Assembly (NCBI GenBank): GCA_025175895.1
Contig: CM045989.1
Span: 21,569,928 to 21,633,927 of the forward strand
Origin: Wurfbainia villosa
Taxonomy: Eukaryota; Streptophyta; Magnoliopsida; Zingiberales; Zingiberaceae
DNA length: 64,000 nucleotides
Direction: 5' to 3'
Positions 11,771 to 21,415 of this stretch are shown piece by piece (within the stretch, counting starts at the first letter, position 1; each line of letters opens with the position of its first letter). Below the pieces are notes generated by a model. The model saw nothing but the letters and a program-made list of their open reading frames with translations. It was not told where the DNA came from and made no database searches. A program made the position numbers and the translations under genes.

Positions 11771-12269
11771 TCGATATATGGTTTTTGTGAGTAGGACAGG
11801 ATCTTACTAAGCCTATGTGCTTATAGGTTATCTTTCCCTCGTACTGCAGATAAGGGTAAGGGATGGATAAACTAAAGGGAGCAGCAGGAGGGGCCAAATG
11901 TGTGTGGTAGTGGCATGGTGGAGAAGATCCGTTATGTCCTTATATATATGTTTCCTAATGATGATGACGTTTATGGATGTCCTTATTTATGTCTCCTTAT
12001 GATGATGATGTTTATGGACTTGAACTAAGCACTAAGTATCTATATATGTTATGATGCATGCTCTATGTTAAGAAGAAGTATCTATATATGTTATGATGCA
12101 TGATTTATGTTAAGAAGAAGTATCTATACATGTCAATGCATGTTTATGTTTAAATGAAAAAAAAATGTATCTAAAGTCTTCCGCTGTAAGTAGTAAGAAG
12201 TGTATGTATGTACGGTCGCGTCACGCGCCGCCCCTCCGGACCCTTGGAAAAAGGGCCGGCGTGACAGGT

Positions 12270-12281
12270 TGGTATCAGAGC
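12270..12281 (+). other. GypF primer binding site (tRNA-Met type)
   Basis: tggtatcagagc starts three bases after the LTR end TGACA. It is complementary to the 3' end of plant initiator tRNA-Met and primes minus-strand synthesis. Confidence 0.88.
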
Positions 12282-12504
12282 GAATCTGCCTTTCCACTAC
12301 ACACACATCAAGCTCCAAATCCTGCCGCTCCAAGTAAGAATTTCTATGCCTACTTTATTTCTTTCATGTATGATAACAAATGCCTCTAGCTTAAATATGC
12401 ATGAAAATATGTATGATAACCTTATGCTAGCTTTTAGTTTAACTATGCATAGATAAATGGACAATAACCTTATACTAGCCTTACTCTAATATGTGAAGAT
12501 AAAC
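12282..12504 (+). other. GypF leader
   Basis: About 220 bp of noncoding sequence between the primer site and the gag start codon. It matches the GypG leader at 52410-52645 closely. No structure was recognised. Confidence 0.6.
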
Positions 12505-12626
12505 ATGGCTGGGAGACGTAGTAATAGAGTCAATGAGACAGTAATATATGGAAGACGTAGTAATAGAGTCGATGAGATAGTAATATATGGAAGACGTAGT
12601 AATAGAGTTGATAAGACAGTATTTCG
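12505..12626 (+). pseudogene. GypF gag N-terminal remnant, tandemly repeated
   Basis: The ATG at 12505 starts a basic gag-like N-terminus (MAGRRSNRVNE). The rest of gag and the protease are absent. Instead a 39-bp unit (13 codons, so in frame) coding for a Gly-Arg-Arg-Ser-Asn-Arg-Val core is present in three copies. The sequence then jumps to RT in a different frame. GypG has the same arrangement at 52646, with a 2-bp loss. Confidence 0.75.
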
Positions 12627-13660
12627 CTCTCCATGGGAGCTCCAGTACTGTTGGTAAAGAAGAAAGACTGGTCTATGTGAATGTGCATAGACTACCGAGC
12701 GCTAAATAATGTGACGATCAAGAATAGGTACCCTTTACCACGGATTGACGACCTGTTCGACCAGTTAAAGGGTGCTACCATCTTCTCTCAGATTTATCTG
12801 AGGTCTGGCTATCATCAAGTGAAAGTGAAACTAGATGATATACCGAAGACTGCTTTCCGAACAAGATACAGACGTTATGAGTTTGTAGTTATGCCTTTCG
12901 GAGCGACAAATGCACCTGCTATGATATGCTGAATCGGATTCTTCAGGAAAAGCAGTTGTATACAAAGTTCTCCAAATGCGAGTTCTGGCACGATCAAGTA
13001 TCATTTTTGGGTCACATTATATCCAAGCACGGAGTGATGGTAGACCCAATAAAGATTGAAGCTGTGAGTAATTAGAACCGACCAAAGAATGTTAGAGAGA
13101 TCAGAAGCTTTCTTGGGCTAGCAAGCTACTATAGGAAGTTTGTAGAGAACTTCTCGAGGATTGCAGCCCCTATGACAGTCCTCACCAGAAAGAACAAGAA
13201 ATATGAGTGGACAGACGTCTGCGAGAGGAGTTTCATAGAATTGAAAAGGAGACTGACCAGCGCTCCAATCCTTGCTCTTCCGGACAGTAACGAAGGCTTC
13301 GACATGTACAGTGACGCTTCCAAGTTGGGACTCGGAGCTGTACTCATGCAGAATGGCAAGGTCATTTCCTATGCCTCTAGGCAACTCAAGAAACACGAAA
13401 GGAATTATCCCACCCACGATTTAGAGCTAGCGGTCGTGGTCTTTGCTCTCAAAACATGGAGGCATTATCTATATGGAGCTCAGTGAAAGATTTATACAGA
13501 CCACCAGAGTCTGAAATACTTCTTCACACAGAAGGACCTAAACATGAGACAACGTAGATGGCTCGAGCTCGTCAAGGATTATGACTGCGAGATCTTCTAC
13601 CATCCGGGGAAAGCAAACAAGGTGGCTGATGCACTCAGCAGGAAGTCCTGCGCCACCTTG
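12627..13660 (+). pseudogene. GypF reverse transcriptase and RNase H (broken)
   Basis: The gypsy RT entry (APVLLVKKKD) is followed by a TGA at 12678-12680, then MCIDYRALNNVTIKNRYPLP. The middle of RT, including the catalytic FIDD box, is deleted near 12930. GypG keeps about 150 more bases there. After the deletion the thumb (FLGHIISKHGV) and connection are readable with a TAG at about 13073. RNase H follows (MYSDASKLGLGAVLMQ; TDHQSLKYF; ADALSRKS), with a TGA at about 13486. The element cannot make an active RT. Confidence 0.88.
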
Positions 13661-15174
13661 ATGTCTCTATTAGTGTTATCTCGGCCCTTAGAAAAAGAGA
13701 TTATGCATTACGGGGTTGAAATCATTTCTGGACAGCTCTCCACCATGACGATAGCACCGATGTTGTTCAATGATATACTGGAAAAGCAAGCCCGTGACCC
13801 AAGGATTCAGAGGATCAAGCAAGAGGTCTTAGAAGGAAAGGACGACGGGTTTCGTATCTTTGATAGTGGAGTACTCTACCTCAGGGATCGCTTGTGTATT
13901 CCCGACGATCCAGAATTACGGAAGAAGATATTTGAGGAAGCTCATGGAACTCCTTATGCGATGCATCCTGGAACCACCAAGATGTACCAAGACCCGAAAA
14001 GAAAATTCTGGTGGTTCGGAATGAAAAGAGATGTGGCTCGATGTCGATTACGACCGCCGAGGGTTAAAGCAGAACACCAGAGACCTGGAGGAACACTGCA
14101 GTCGATCCAGATTCCAGAATGGAAATGGGAAGACATTTCTATGGATTTCATCTCAGGATTGCCCAAGACAACAAACGGTTATGATGCTATATGGGTAATT
14201 GTGGACAGATTGACGAAGTCCGCCCACTTCTTAGCAATCAAGATGACCTATTCGACGGAGCAACTGGCTCAGTTATATGCTAGGGAAATTATCAGACTAC
14301 ATGGAATTCCTAAGACCATCATTTCTGACAGAGATGGTCCCTTTATTTCCCATTTTCGAATGTGTTCTAAGGCCCTAGCACGGCTATTGTTCAAGATCGC
14401 CTTCCATCCCGACAGATAGACGGACAGACCGAAAGAGTAAATCAAGTACTGGAGGATATGTTACGAGCTTGCGCCCTGGATTTCAAAGGTAGCTGGTGTC
14501 GATACTTATGTTTGGCAGAATTCGCCTACAACAATAGCTACCAAGCTACTATTGGAATGGCACCCTATAAGGCTCTATACTGGAGGAAATGTAGATCTCC
14601 CATATGCTAGTACGAGGGTGGTGAAAAGAAGAGGATGGGATTCCAGACGGACTTCATCAACGACACCACCCGAGCTATACAGAACATCCGTCAGAGAATT
14701 GAAACTGCTCAGAGCCGATAAAAGAGCTATGCAGATATGCGACGTAGACCGTTAGAATTCGAAGTCGGGGACCTGGTATTCCTCAAAGTGGCCCCTATGA
14801 AGGAAGTGATGAGATTGGAAGGAAGTGGCGAGTCCGCTGATGTGGGACCGTATCCGATATTGCAGAGGGTTGGCAAGGTAGCTTACAAGCTAGAGCTGCC
14901 TCAAGAGATGTCGGCTATTCACAATGTGTTACATGTCTCTGTGCTCAAGAAATGCATTTCCAGTGCGGACCAAGTGATCGAGCCACAAACAATACAAGTT
15001 CAAGAGGACCTGAGTTATGAAAGTCGGCCTATCCAGATACTAGACTGAGAAGTCAAGAGACTAAGGAACAAAGAGGTGACCTTAGTAAAGGTCCTGTGGA
15101 AGAATCAACGGTACGAGAAAGCTACCTGGGAACTTGAGGAGGACATGAAGCATAAGTACCCAGAATTGTTTTAA
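13661..15174 (+). pseudogene. GypF integrase with C-terminal chromodomain (broken)
   Basis: An open stretch to 14419 carries the end of RNase H and the integrase. The HHCC zinc region is damaged: the second CxxC pair seen in GypG (CQTCQ) is replaced. The catalytic core shows Asp in VDRLTKSAHF and Asp in ISDRDGPF; a TAG and frame change near 14417 precede the Glu region. From 14737 the frame resumes with the GPYPILQRVGKVAYKLELP motif. A short chromodomain follows (VLWKNQRYEKATWE), ending with TAA at 15172-15174. Chromodomains steer chromovirus insertion to heterochromatin. Confidence 0.85.
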
Positions 15175-15194
15175 GTTTCAAGGACGAAACTTTT

Positions 15195-15210
15195 AAAAGG
15201 TATGAAGGAT
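15195..15210 (+). other. GypF polypurine tract
   Basis: aaaaggtatgaaggat abuts the 3' LTR start TGTAACGG. It is interrupted by two pyrimidines but lies at the expected position 20 bases after the pol stop. Confidence 0.7.
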
Positions 15211-18187
15211 TGTAACGGCCGTAAAATTTCTAGCAATTTTACAAGAATTTTTGGCTTGATGATAATGGGCTTTATGTGGGCTTTTTCAAAAATAAAAGAA
15301 AATAAGCCAAAAAGGATGCAAGGCCTAGGAATTGAACCCCAAACCTCTAGAGATAGCCAAACCCTATAGATGCATCCACTAACCAGAAGCCCAATGAGAT
15401 GTTATTAGTAGAGGAATAGGGGAAATTATAGTTAGGTGTAAGGGAGATTAAGGGACTCTTCAAGTGAATAAATAGGGGGAATGAGGGGGCATGAGTTACC
15501 AAACTTGTTTTCTCCTCATCTTCTTCTTCCTCACCGAACTCTAGAGCTCCCCCTCTCCATTTCTTTGGCCGAACCCCATCCAAGCAAGGAGAAGGCTAGA
15601 TTTGGCTTTCCTTAGGTAATCTTTCCACTAAAAGCAAAGCGAAGGAAGTAAGTATCCCTCACCTGCATACGAGTAGCTTTCGGTTGATGTTTTGTGTAGA
15701 AACCTCTATGAACTATTCGGCCAACATGGGTTACTTGGTGTTTTATTGAAGTTCTATACCTTGTTTTACATGCACATGATGAAGTTAAGATGTAGAATGA
15801 ATTAGGTTAAAAGTTAACCCTAGAAACCTCTATGAACTGTTCGGCCAACATGGGTTACTTGGTGTTTTATTGAAGTTCTATACCTTGTTTTACATGCACA
15901 TGATGAAGTTATGATATAAGATGAATTAGGTTAAAAGTTAACCCTAGAAACCTCTATGAACTATTCGGCCAACATGGGTTTCTTGGTGTTTTATTGAAGT
16001 TCTATACCTTGTTTTACATGCACATGAAGAAGTTATGATGTAAGATGAATTAGGTTAAAAGTTAACCCTTGAAACCTCTATGAACTATTCGGCCAAAATG
16101 GGTTTCTTGGTGTTTTATTGATGTTCTATACCTTGTTTTACATGCATATGATGATGTTAGGATGTAGAATGAATTAGGTTAAAAGTTAACCCTAGAAACC
16201 TCTAAGGACTATTCGGCCAACATGTGTTTTTAGTGATTAATTGAAGTTTTATTCCATGTTTTGTATGCATATGATGCTGTAGTGTGTTAGAGGGATTAGG
16301 TTAAAAGACTAACCCTAAAAGCTTCCATGGATCATTCGGCCACCCCCCTTGTTTTGATGTTTCAATGAAGTTTTATTCCATGTTTTGTATGCATATGATG
16401 ATGTTAGTATGTTAGAGGGATTAGGTTAAAAGTCTAACCCTAAAAGCCCCTTGAACCATTCGGCCACCCCTTTATTTTGATGATTCAATGAAGTTTTATA
16501 CCATGTTTTGTATGCATATGATGATGTTAGCATGTTAGATGGATTAGGTTAAAGGTTTAACCCTAAAAGCCCCATGAACCATTCGGCCAACCATTGTTCT
16601 TTAACATGCTCTAGGTTAGGTTAACATGTGTTTTATGTTTAGGTGAATTCATGTTGACTTGTGATATTAAATGATGCTAGATGAAGATAACATGTTCTAG
16701 GTTAGTGGTTACTTACTCTTGATGTTTATGCCTTATGCCATGCCCTATATGTATGTGATATTTAAGATATGTTATGAAATGAAATACGATATGATTATGA
16801 AATGGAAAAGGATATGTTCATGAAATGAATATGATATGATTATGAAATGAAGTATGATATGTTAGGAAATGAAGTATGCTATGTTTGCAAAATGAAATAA
16901 GATATGTTATAATAAAAGTATATAAGTATTTTACCTTCTGCATGGCTTGTACCAGGACCCTAACAAGGTCCAAAGGGATGGGCTCCTAAGATGCCCTAGG
17001 TCGACGGACTAAGATCGGGCCTAGGATGGGCTTCTATGTATGATAGCCCCCAGGCCGACGGACTAAGATCGGGCCTAGTACGGGATGGGCTCCAAGAAGC
17101 CCTAGGTCGATGGACTAAGATCGGGCATAGGATGGGGTTCTACGCTATGACGATTGCCCTAGGTCGACGGACTAAGATCGGGCCTAGTAACCTAGTAGGT
17201 TCGAGACTTGCTACCTCAGCTCTATTTAGGGATGCGTGCTATGATGATGAAGAAGTGGTACAATGTTGGGCCCAAATATGTTGAGATTTATGTTTACGTA
17301 CCTATAATATATGTTTTCAAAAAGCATCTTGCATACGTTTACATGATTTGATTGTTATGTTCACATGCTATGTTGATATGTCATATATATGTTGCATGTT
17401 ATGTTTGATATGTCATGTTTATGCTGCTATGTTACATATGATGTATGCTATGTTTGATATGTCATACATATGTTGTATGTTATGTTGATATGTCATGTAT
17501 ATGTTGCTATGTTACATATGTTGTATGTTATGTTTGATTAAGTCATATATTTACATGATATGCTGCTATGATATATATGTTACATGTTATGTTTACTTAT
17601 GTTACTTATGCTACATGTTAAGTTGCTTACGTCATGTATGTTACATGTTATGTTGATTATATGTTATGAATGTTACATGCCATGATTAATGTCGATATAT
17701 GGTTTTTGTGCGTAGGACAGGATCTTACTAAGCCTATGAGCTTATAGTTTATCTTTCCCTCGTACTGCAGATAAGGGTAAGGGATGGATAAACTAAAGGG
17801 AGCAGCAGGAGGGGCAAAATGTGTGTGGTAGTGGCATGGTGGAAAAGATCCGTTATGTCCTTATATATATGTTTCCCTATGATGATGACGTTTATGGATG
17901 TCCTTATTTATGTCTCCTTATGATGATGATGTTTCTGGACTTGAACTAAGCACTAAGTATCTATATATGTTATGATGCATGCTCTATGTTAAGAAGAAGT
18001 ATCTATATATGTTATGATGCATGCTCTATGTTAAGAAGAAGTATCTATATATGTCAATGCATGTTTATGTTTAAAAGAAAAAAAAATATATCTAAAGTCT
18101 TCCACTGTAAGTAGTAAGAAGTGTATGTATGTACGGTCGCATCACGCGCCGCCCCTCTGGACCCTTGGAAAAAGGGCGGGCGTGACA
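15211..18187 (+). repeat. GypF 3' LTR
   Basis: 2977 bp, collinear with the 5' LTR and highly similar by eye, with the same four internal repeat blocks. The main visible difference is loss of part of the tatgatatg series near 16810-16870. It ends in GTGACA, followed by the target duplication AATGA. Confidence 0.95.
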
Positions 18188-18192
18188 AATGA

Positions 18193-18901
18193 TAGTGAAG
18201 GAAAATCAATTGATTTGAAACTCTATAGGAGTATGATTGGTAGCCTACTCTACCTAACCGCTAGTAGACCCAATATCTTATTTGCAGTAGGTATGTGTGC
18301 TAGATACCAATCATGTGCCAAAGAATCTCATTTAATTATCGTTAAGAGAATTTTGAGATATATTAAAGGCACACTAAATGTAAGACTTTGGTACCTTAGG
18401 ACTAGGTCATTTGATTTGATTCGGTACACCGATTTCGATTATGCCGACTGCAAATTAGATCGGAAGGGTACTAGTGGTGGATTCCAATTTCTTGGATCCT
18501 CCCTAGTTAGTTGGAGTAGTAGGAAGCAACCTTGTGTTGTCCTATCGACCATCGAGGCCGAGTATGTGGTCATGGGTGGTTGTGTAGCTCAATTACTATG
18601 GATGAGACACACTTTAAAAAACAATGAGCTACAATACTCCAACATAAAAGTCTATTGTGATAATGTGAGTACCATAAATTTGACCAAAAATCCGGTATAT
18701 TACTCTAGAACAAAGCACATTGAAGTGAAACATCACTTTGTTAGAGATCATGTGACAAAGGGGGACATTGAACTTAATTATATTGAATCTAAGTCCAACC
18801 TAGCCGACATCTTAACCAAGGCTCTCCTCAAAGTGGAATTTTCATCACTTAGGAGAGAACTTGGTGTTGGGATGTATATTGAAAGCATAGCCTTTGTATG
18901 A
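18193..18901 (+). pseudogene. SireA RNase H (3' part of the pol cut by GypF)
   Basis: About 236 codons with no internal stop. The copia RT tail (YRSMIGSLLYLTASRPNI, ARYQS) is followed by RNase H motifs: Asp-bearing YTDFDYADCKLDRK, STIEAEYVV, YCDNVSTINLTKNPV and RTKHIEVKHHFVRD. It ends with TGA at 18899-18901. The start codon is not here, since the frame continues from 9243 once GypF is removed. An open frame that appears to begin in the GypF LTR at 18125 is an accident of the junction. Confidence 0.88.
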
Positions 18902-19775
18902 ACATCTTCATTTTGAAATAAGAATTACATGATCATTGTTTGCATTTTATATTTATGCATATTGTCTGATACTTTACATTGTGGATAACATGGTGTGTGA
19001 TGTCGCACAGAAGATCATGTTATCAGTTCCTTGTAGAGTATAAGTAGAGGCTCAAAACCAAGATGGTTTTGGACAAACCATTGGCATGGTTATAGTGTAC
19101 TTTGGTATTGGTTTATCTTGATAATAGAATTACACTAGTACACTTTGTGTGTATTGAGCAGGACCGATTTAGAGGCGATTCAATTTATACTGACTATATA
19201 ATTGAATCAGACCTTAGATACTATAATATACATGTTCTTAATTTTGATATAATGATGGGCACATGTACTTAGTATTTATTTCTTTGATTTACCAATGGGC
19301 GAGATTTATGTGCTAAATCGATAGGCCTGGTAAGTTGAGAGATAATATTATTAACATGGTGTGTCATTGATTATAGGAGGAAACCATGTCCTATATACTA
19401 GGATGATGATGTCCCCTTGAGGAGCTCATAAAATTCATCATGTAAATCCTACAGGTGGACTTGGTCCAACATGATGATAAGGATGAGTGGTACTACTCAT
19501 GGAGTTAGATATTAATTAATAAAATTGTCAGTAATTTAATAAATTAATGGATATTCGATATCTTAAACACGGGGAGATATTTTGTACAAATGATATGTGG
19601 AGCCCATATTTAATTATGGGGGTTGGTGGGTAGATCAATGATGATCCTCTAGTGGAATGAATCATCATTAATGGATCGGGTTATATGTGGTTCGGATCCA
19701 TTGGGTGACCAAGATCCAACTCCTCCTCATGGTCCCTATTGTAGCCTATTAAAAATATTTCATGAAGCCTAGATC

Positions 19776-19783
19776 TATATAAG
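19776..19783 (+). promoter_or_regulatory. TATA box in unassigned LTR-like region
   Basis: tatataag is followed by aggggga and a GC-richer tract containing ctagggtttgcttc, a pattern typical of plant LTR transcription starts. Confidence 0.4.
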
Positions 19784-20384
19784 AGGGGGAGAGGCTTGGC
19801 CGGCAACAAGTTCTAGGGTTTGCTTCTTGAGGCCGGCGGCAAGGGAGTTGTGCTAAGGTTTGGTGTTTGCTTCTCCAAGGGTCGGTGGCAACTTGTGCTA
19901 GAGTTGGCTTTTTCTTCTCCTAAGGCCGGTGCTCCTTCACCCTCTCCCTAAGGTCGGCGCCTCTTCCTCTCCCTCTTCTAGGGATGGTGGCAACAAATCT
20001 TCTCTCCTCTCATAGGGCCGGCGGACACCAACCCTTGAAGACTTGGTGGTCATCACAAGCAAGAAGAAGAGGAGGCTTTGTGTTTGGCATGAGATAGGAG
20101 AAGAAGGGAGGGTTTTCTTCCCTTGTTTGGAGCGATCAAGGAAGAAAAGATATGTGGTCTAGGAGGCTTCGATTCTTGGAAGATCATCGCCCACAGGATG
20201 TCCAAGAAGAGGATAGGAATACAATAGAAGATCAAGAGGTAAAACATGAGGTATAATTTTGTTTAATATTGATTCTAGTTCTTTTTTATTTGTATGTTAT
20301 TGATTGACATGGACGCCGATGATAAACATAAAAACCGATGATCCGTACATCATCTATTCCGCGTTTAATTGACGAAAAGGGTTA

Positions 20385-20417
20385 GGTTGCTTGAACAATA
20401 AGTTTGTTCAAGCAACC
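20385..20417. repeat. Perfect 13-bp inverted repeat (hairpin)
   Basis: ggttgcttgaaca at 20385-20397 and its exact reverse complement at 20405-20417 are separated by seven bases. The flanks show no poly-T run, so it is not an evident terminator. Confidence 0.9.
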
Positions 20418-20640
20418 ACTCAAATCGAAAAGTACGATGATGAATCGATTTATTTGGTAATCTCTCCATCCGGATTAGTTTTAATTAAAAATATTTTAAT
20501 TCGGGGACGCGAGTGTAATCTTTGATCTCCATGAGAAATGTGACTACCTAACCCCGACTTTCCGACTCAGTATCGGTCGGCTCTCAAAGGTAATTTACCT
20601 TTTTGACAGCAGGTCCAAGACACACAGACTCTACATGTTG

Positions 20641-21129
20641 TTCCTGTGATCAACTCAAACCACGATTACAAATAGTGACTACCACACTACAAGTCATCCC
20701 TGTTATAAGCAACTAAATGCATAGCCAACAGAAAGATATGTGATAACAGTTATCATACCTTAAACCTTGTAGCTTGGAGATGTCCCGGAATAGCCAAATC
20801 CCAGAACTCACAAAACTAAAACCGAGTAAAGCAAAACTCGATGTTTGAATGAAATAAAATCTGAAAGTGGACTTCACAACCTAGGGCTCTGATACCAACT
20901 TCCAGTGCCTATAATAATCATATATCTCCACAATGGTATGATATTGTCCACTTTGGGCCTAAGCCCTCATGGTTTTGTTTTTGGGCTTTACCCAAAAGGT
21001 CTCACACCAATGGAGATATCTTTTCATTTTATAAGCACATGATTTTTTTCCATGTCTTACCAATGTGGGACTTTGATTGTATTCACAATACTCCAATAAA
21101 CCCCCCTCAAATGAAGGACCACATTGACC
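20641..21129 (-). other. Minus-strand LTR end with second primer-site-like sequence
   Basis: On the minus strand, tggtatcagagcc is found at 20885-20897. It is preceded by sequence resembling the end of a small plant LTR: a cccacattgg box near 21062-21071 and a gggcttaggcccaaag block near 20955-20970. No second LTR was identified. It may be a TRIM-like short element or part of the leader of the element that owns LtrI. Confidence 0.4.
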
Positions 21130-21360
21130 GCCCCTCAAGCTTATCTGTCCTCGAAGGGCATCCTCTGCTTGATGTCTGATCCTCAACCCACCAGGACTTC
21201 CTTCCAACTGTCTGGTCCTCCTGACCCACTTGGACTTTCTGCCAGTTGTCCAGCCCTTCTGGCACAACTGGACTTCCTGCCAGTTGTTCGGTCCTCCCAA
21301 CCCAATTGGACTTCCTGCCAGGTGTTTGGTTCTCTTGATCCGGACATGGGAGCTCTACTT
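21130..21360 (-). repeat. Minisatellite with ggcaggaagtccaatt-type units
   Basis: On the minus strand about four irregular units carry aactggcaggaagtccag and variants ending in tgggt. Similar units, in the opposite orientation and with actaggcatgaagtccaa, lie at 24962-25170 on the other side of LtrI. Confidence 0.65.
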
Positions 21361-21395
21361 CCTTCATTCGAGGTTCATGGCTTGACATGGACCAT

Positions 21396-21408
21396 GGCCC
21401 TGATACCA
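21396..21408 (-). other. LtrI primer binding site
   Basis: Reverse complement tggtatcagggcc starts eight bases after the LTR end ATGACA, with one change from the tRNA-Met consensus. It marks LtrI as a 5' LTR whose internal region pointed to lower coordinates. Confidence 0.6.
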
Positions 21409-21415
21409 ATAAAAT

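Larger units (their letters stand above)
9249..12266 (+). repeat. GypF 5' LTR
   Basis: 3018 bp from TGTAACGGCC to GGCGTGACA. It shares its whole length with 15211-18187 and is similar to the split LTR of GypG. Most of it is tandem repeat: eight units of about 125 bp, a tatgatatg-type series, a ggcctagg series and an atgttacatg series. There is no credible coding sequence. A short polypeptide reading at 9385-9621 on the minus strand recurs in the other LTR only because the LTRs are copies. Confidence 0.95.
9249..18187 (+). mobile_element. GypF: complete Ty3/gypsy chromovirus-like element lacking gag and protease
   Basis: Element of 8.9 kb with two LTRs (9249-12266 and 15211-18187), TG..CA ends, primer binding site and polypurine tract. 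It is flanked by a perfect 5-bp duplication AATGA (9244-9248 and 18188-18192). The internal region is only 2.9 kb. It goes from a short leader and a repeated gag N-terminus straight to RT, then RNase H, integrase and a chromodomain. The gag body and protease are missing. The large LTR, tRNA-Met primer site and C-terminal chromodomain fit the Tekay/Del lineage. It is inserted in SireA pol. Confidence 0.93.
7222..18901 (+). mobile_element. SireA: SIRE-like copia element, interrupted by GypF
   Basis: Pol sequence of a SIRE-like copia element in two blocks (7222-9248 and 18193-18901) separated by GypF. Removing GypF and one AATGA copy joins the reading frame exactly, between RT and RNase H. The upstream part (gag, protease, LTR) was displaced by CopA and lies left of the window. 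No polypurine tract or 3' LTR could be assigned with confidence after 18901. Stops and a frameshift show that it is an old copy. Confidence 0.8.
18902..20640 (+). other. LTR-like noncoding region of unassigned family
   Basis: No credible protein. The stretch has features of a plant copia LTR and leader: an AT-rich block at 19500-19580, a TATA box at 19776-19783, then a gccggcggcaag-rich transcribed-type region and ttccgcgtttaattg near 20358. Neither TG..CA ends nor a flanking duplication could be found. It could be the 3' LTR of SireA or part of another element. Confidence 0.4.

Noticed and set aside
12270..12281. Repeated tggtatcagagc sequences as pieces of tRNA genes
   Set aside because: They are only the 12-18 base primer binding sites next to LTR ends; no cloverleaf surrounds them.
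18125..18192. N-terminal extension of the SireA RNase H frame into the GypF LTR
   Set aside because: The upstream residues are LTR sequence read through by chance; the true upstream coding part is at 9248 and before.
18902..20640. Env-like reading frame after SireA pol, known for some SIRE elements
   Set aside because: No frame over about 65 codons and no signal peptide or membrane pattern was seen here.
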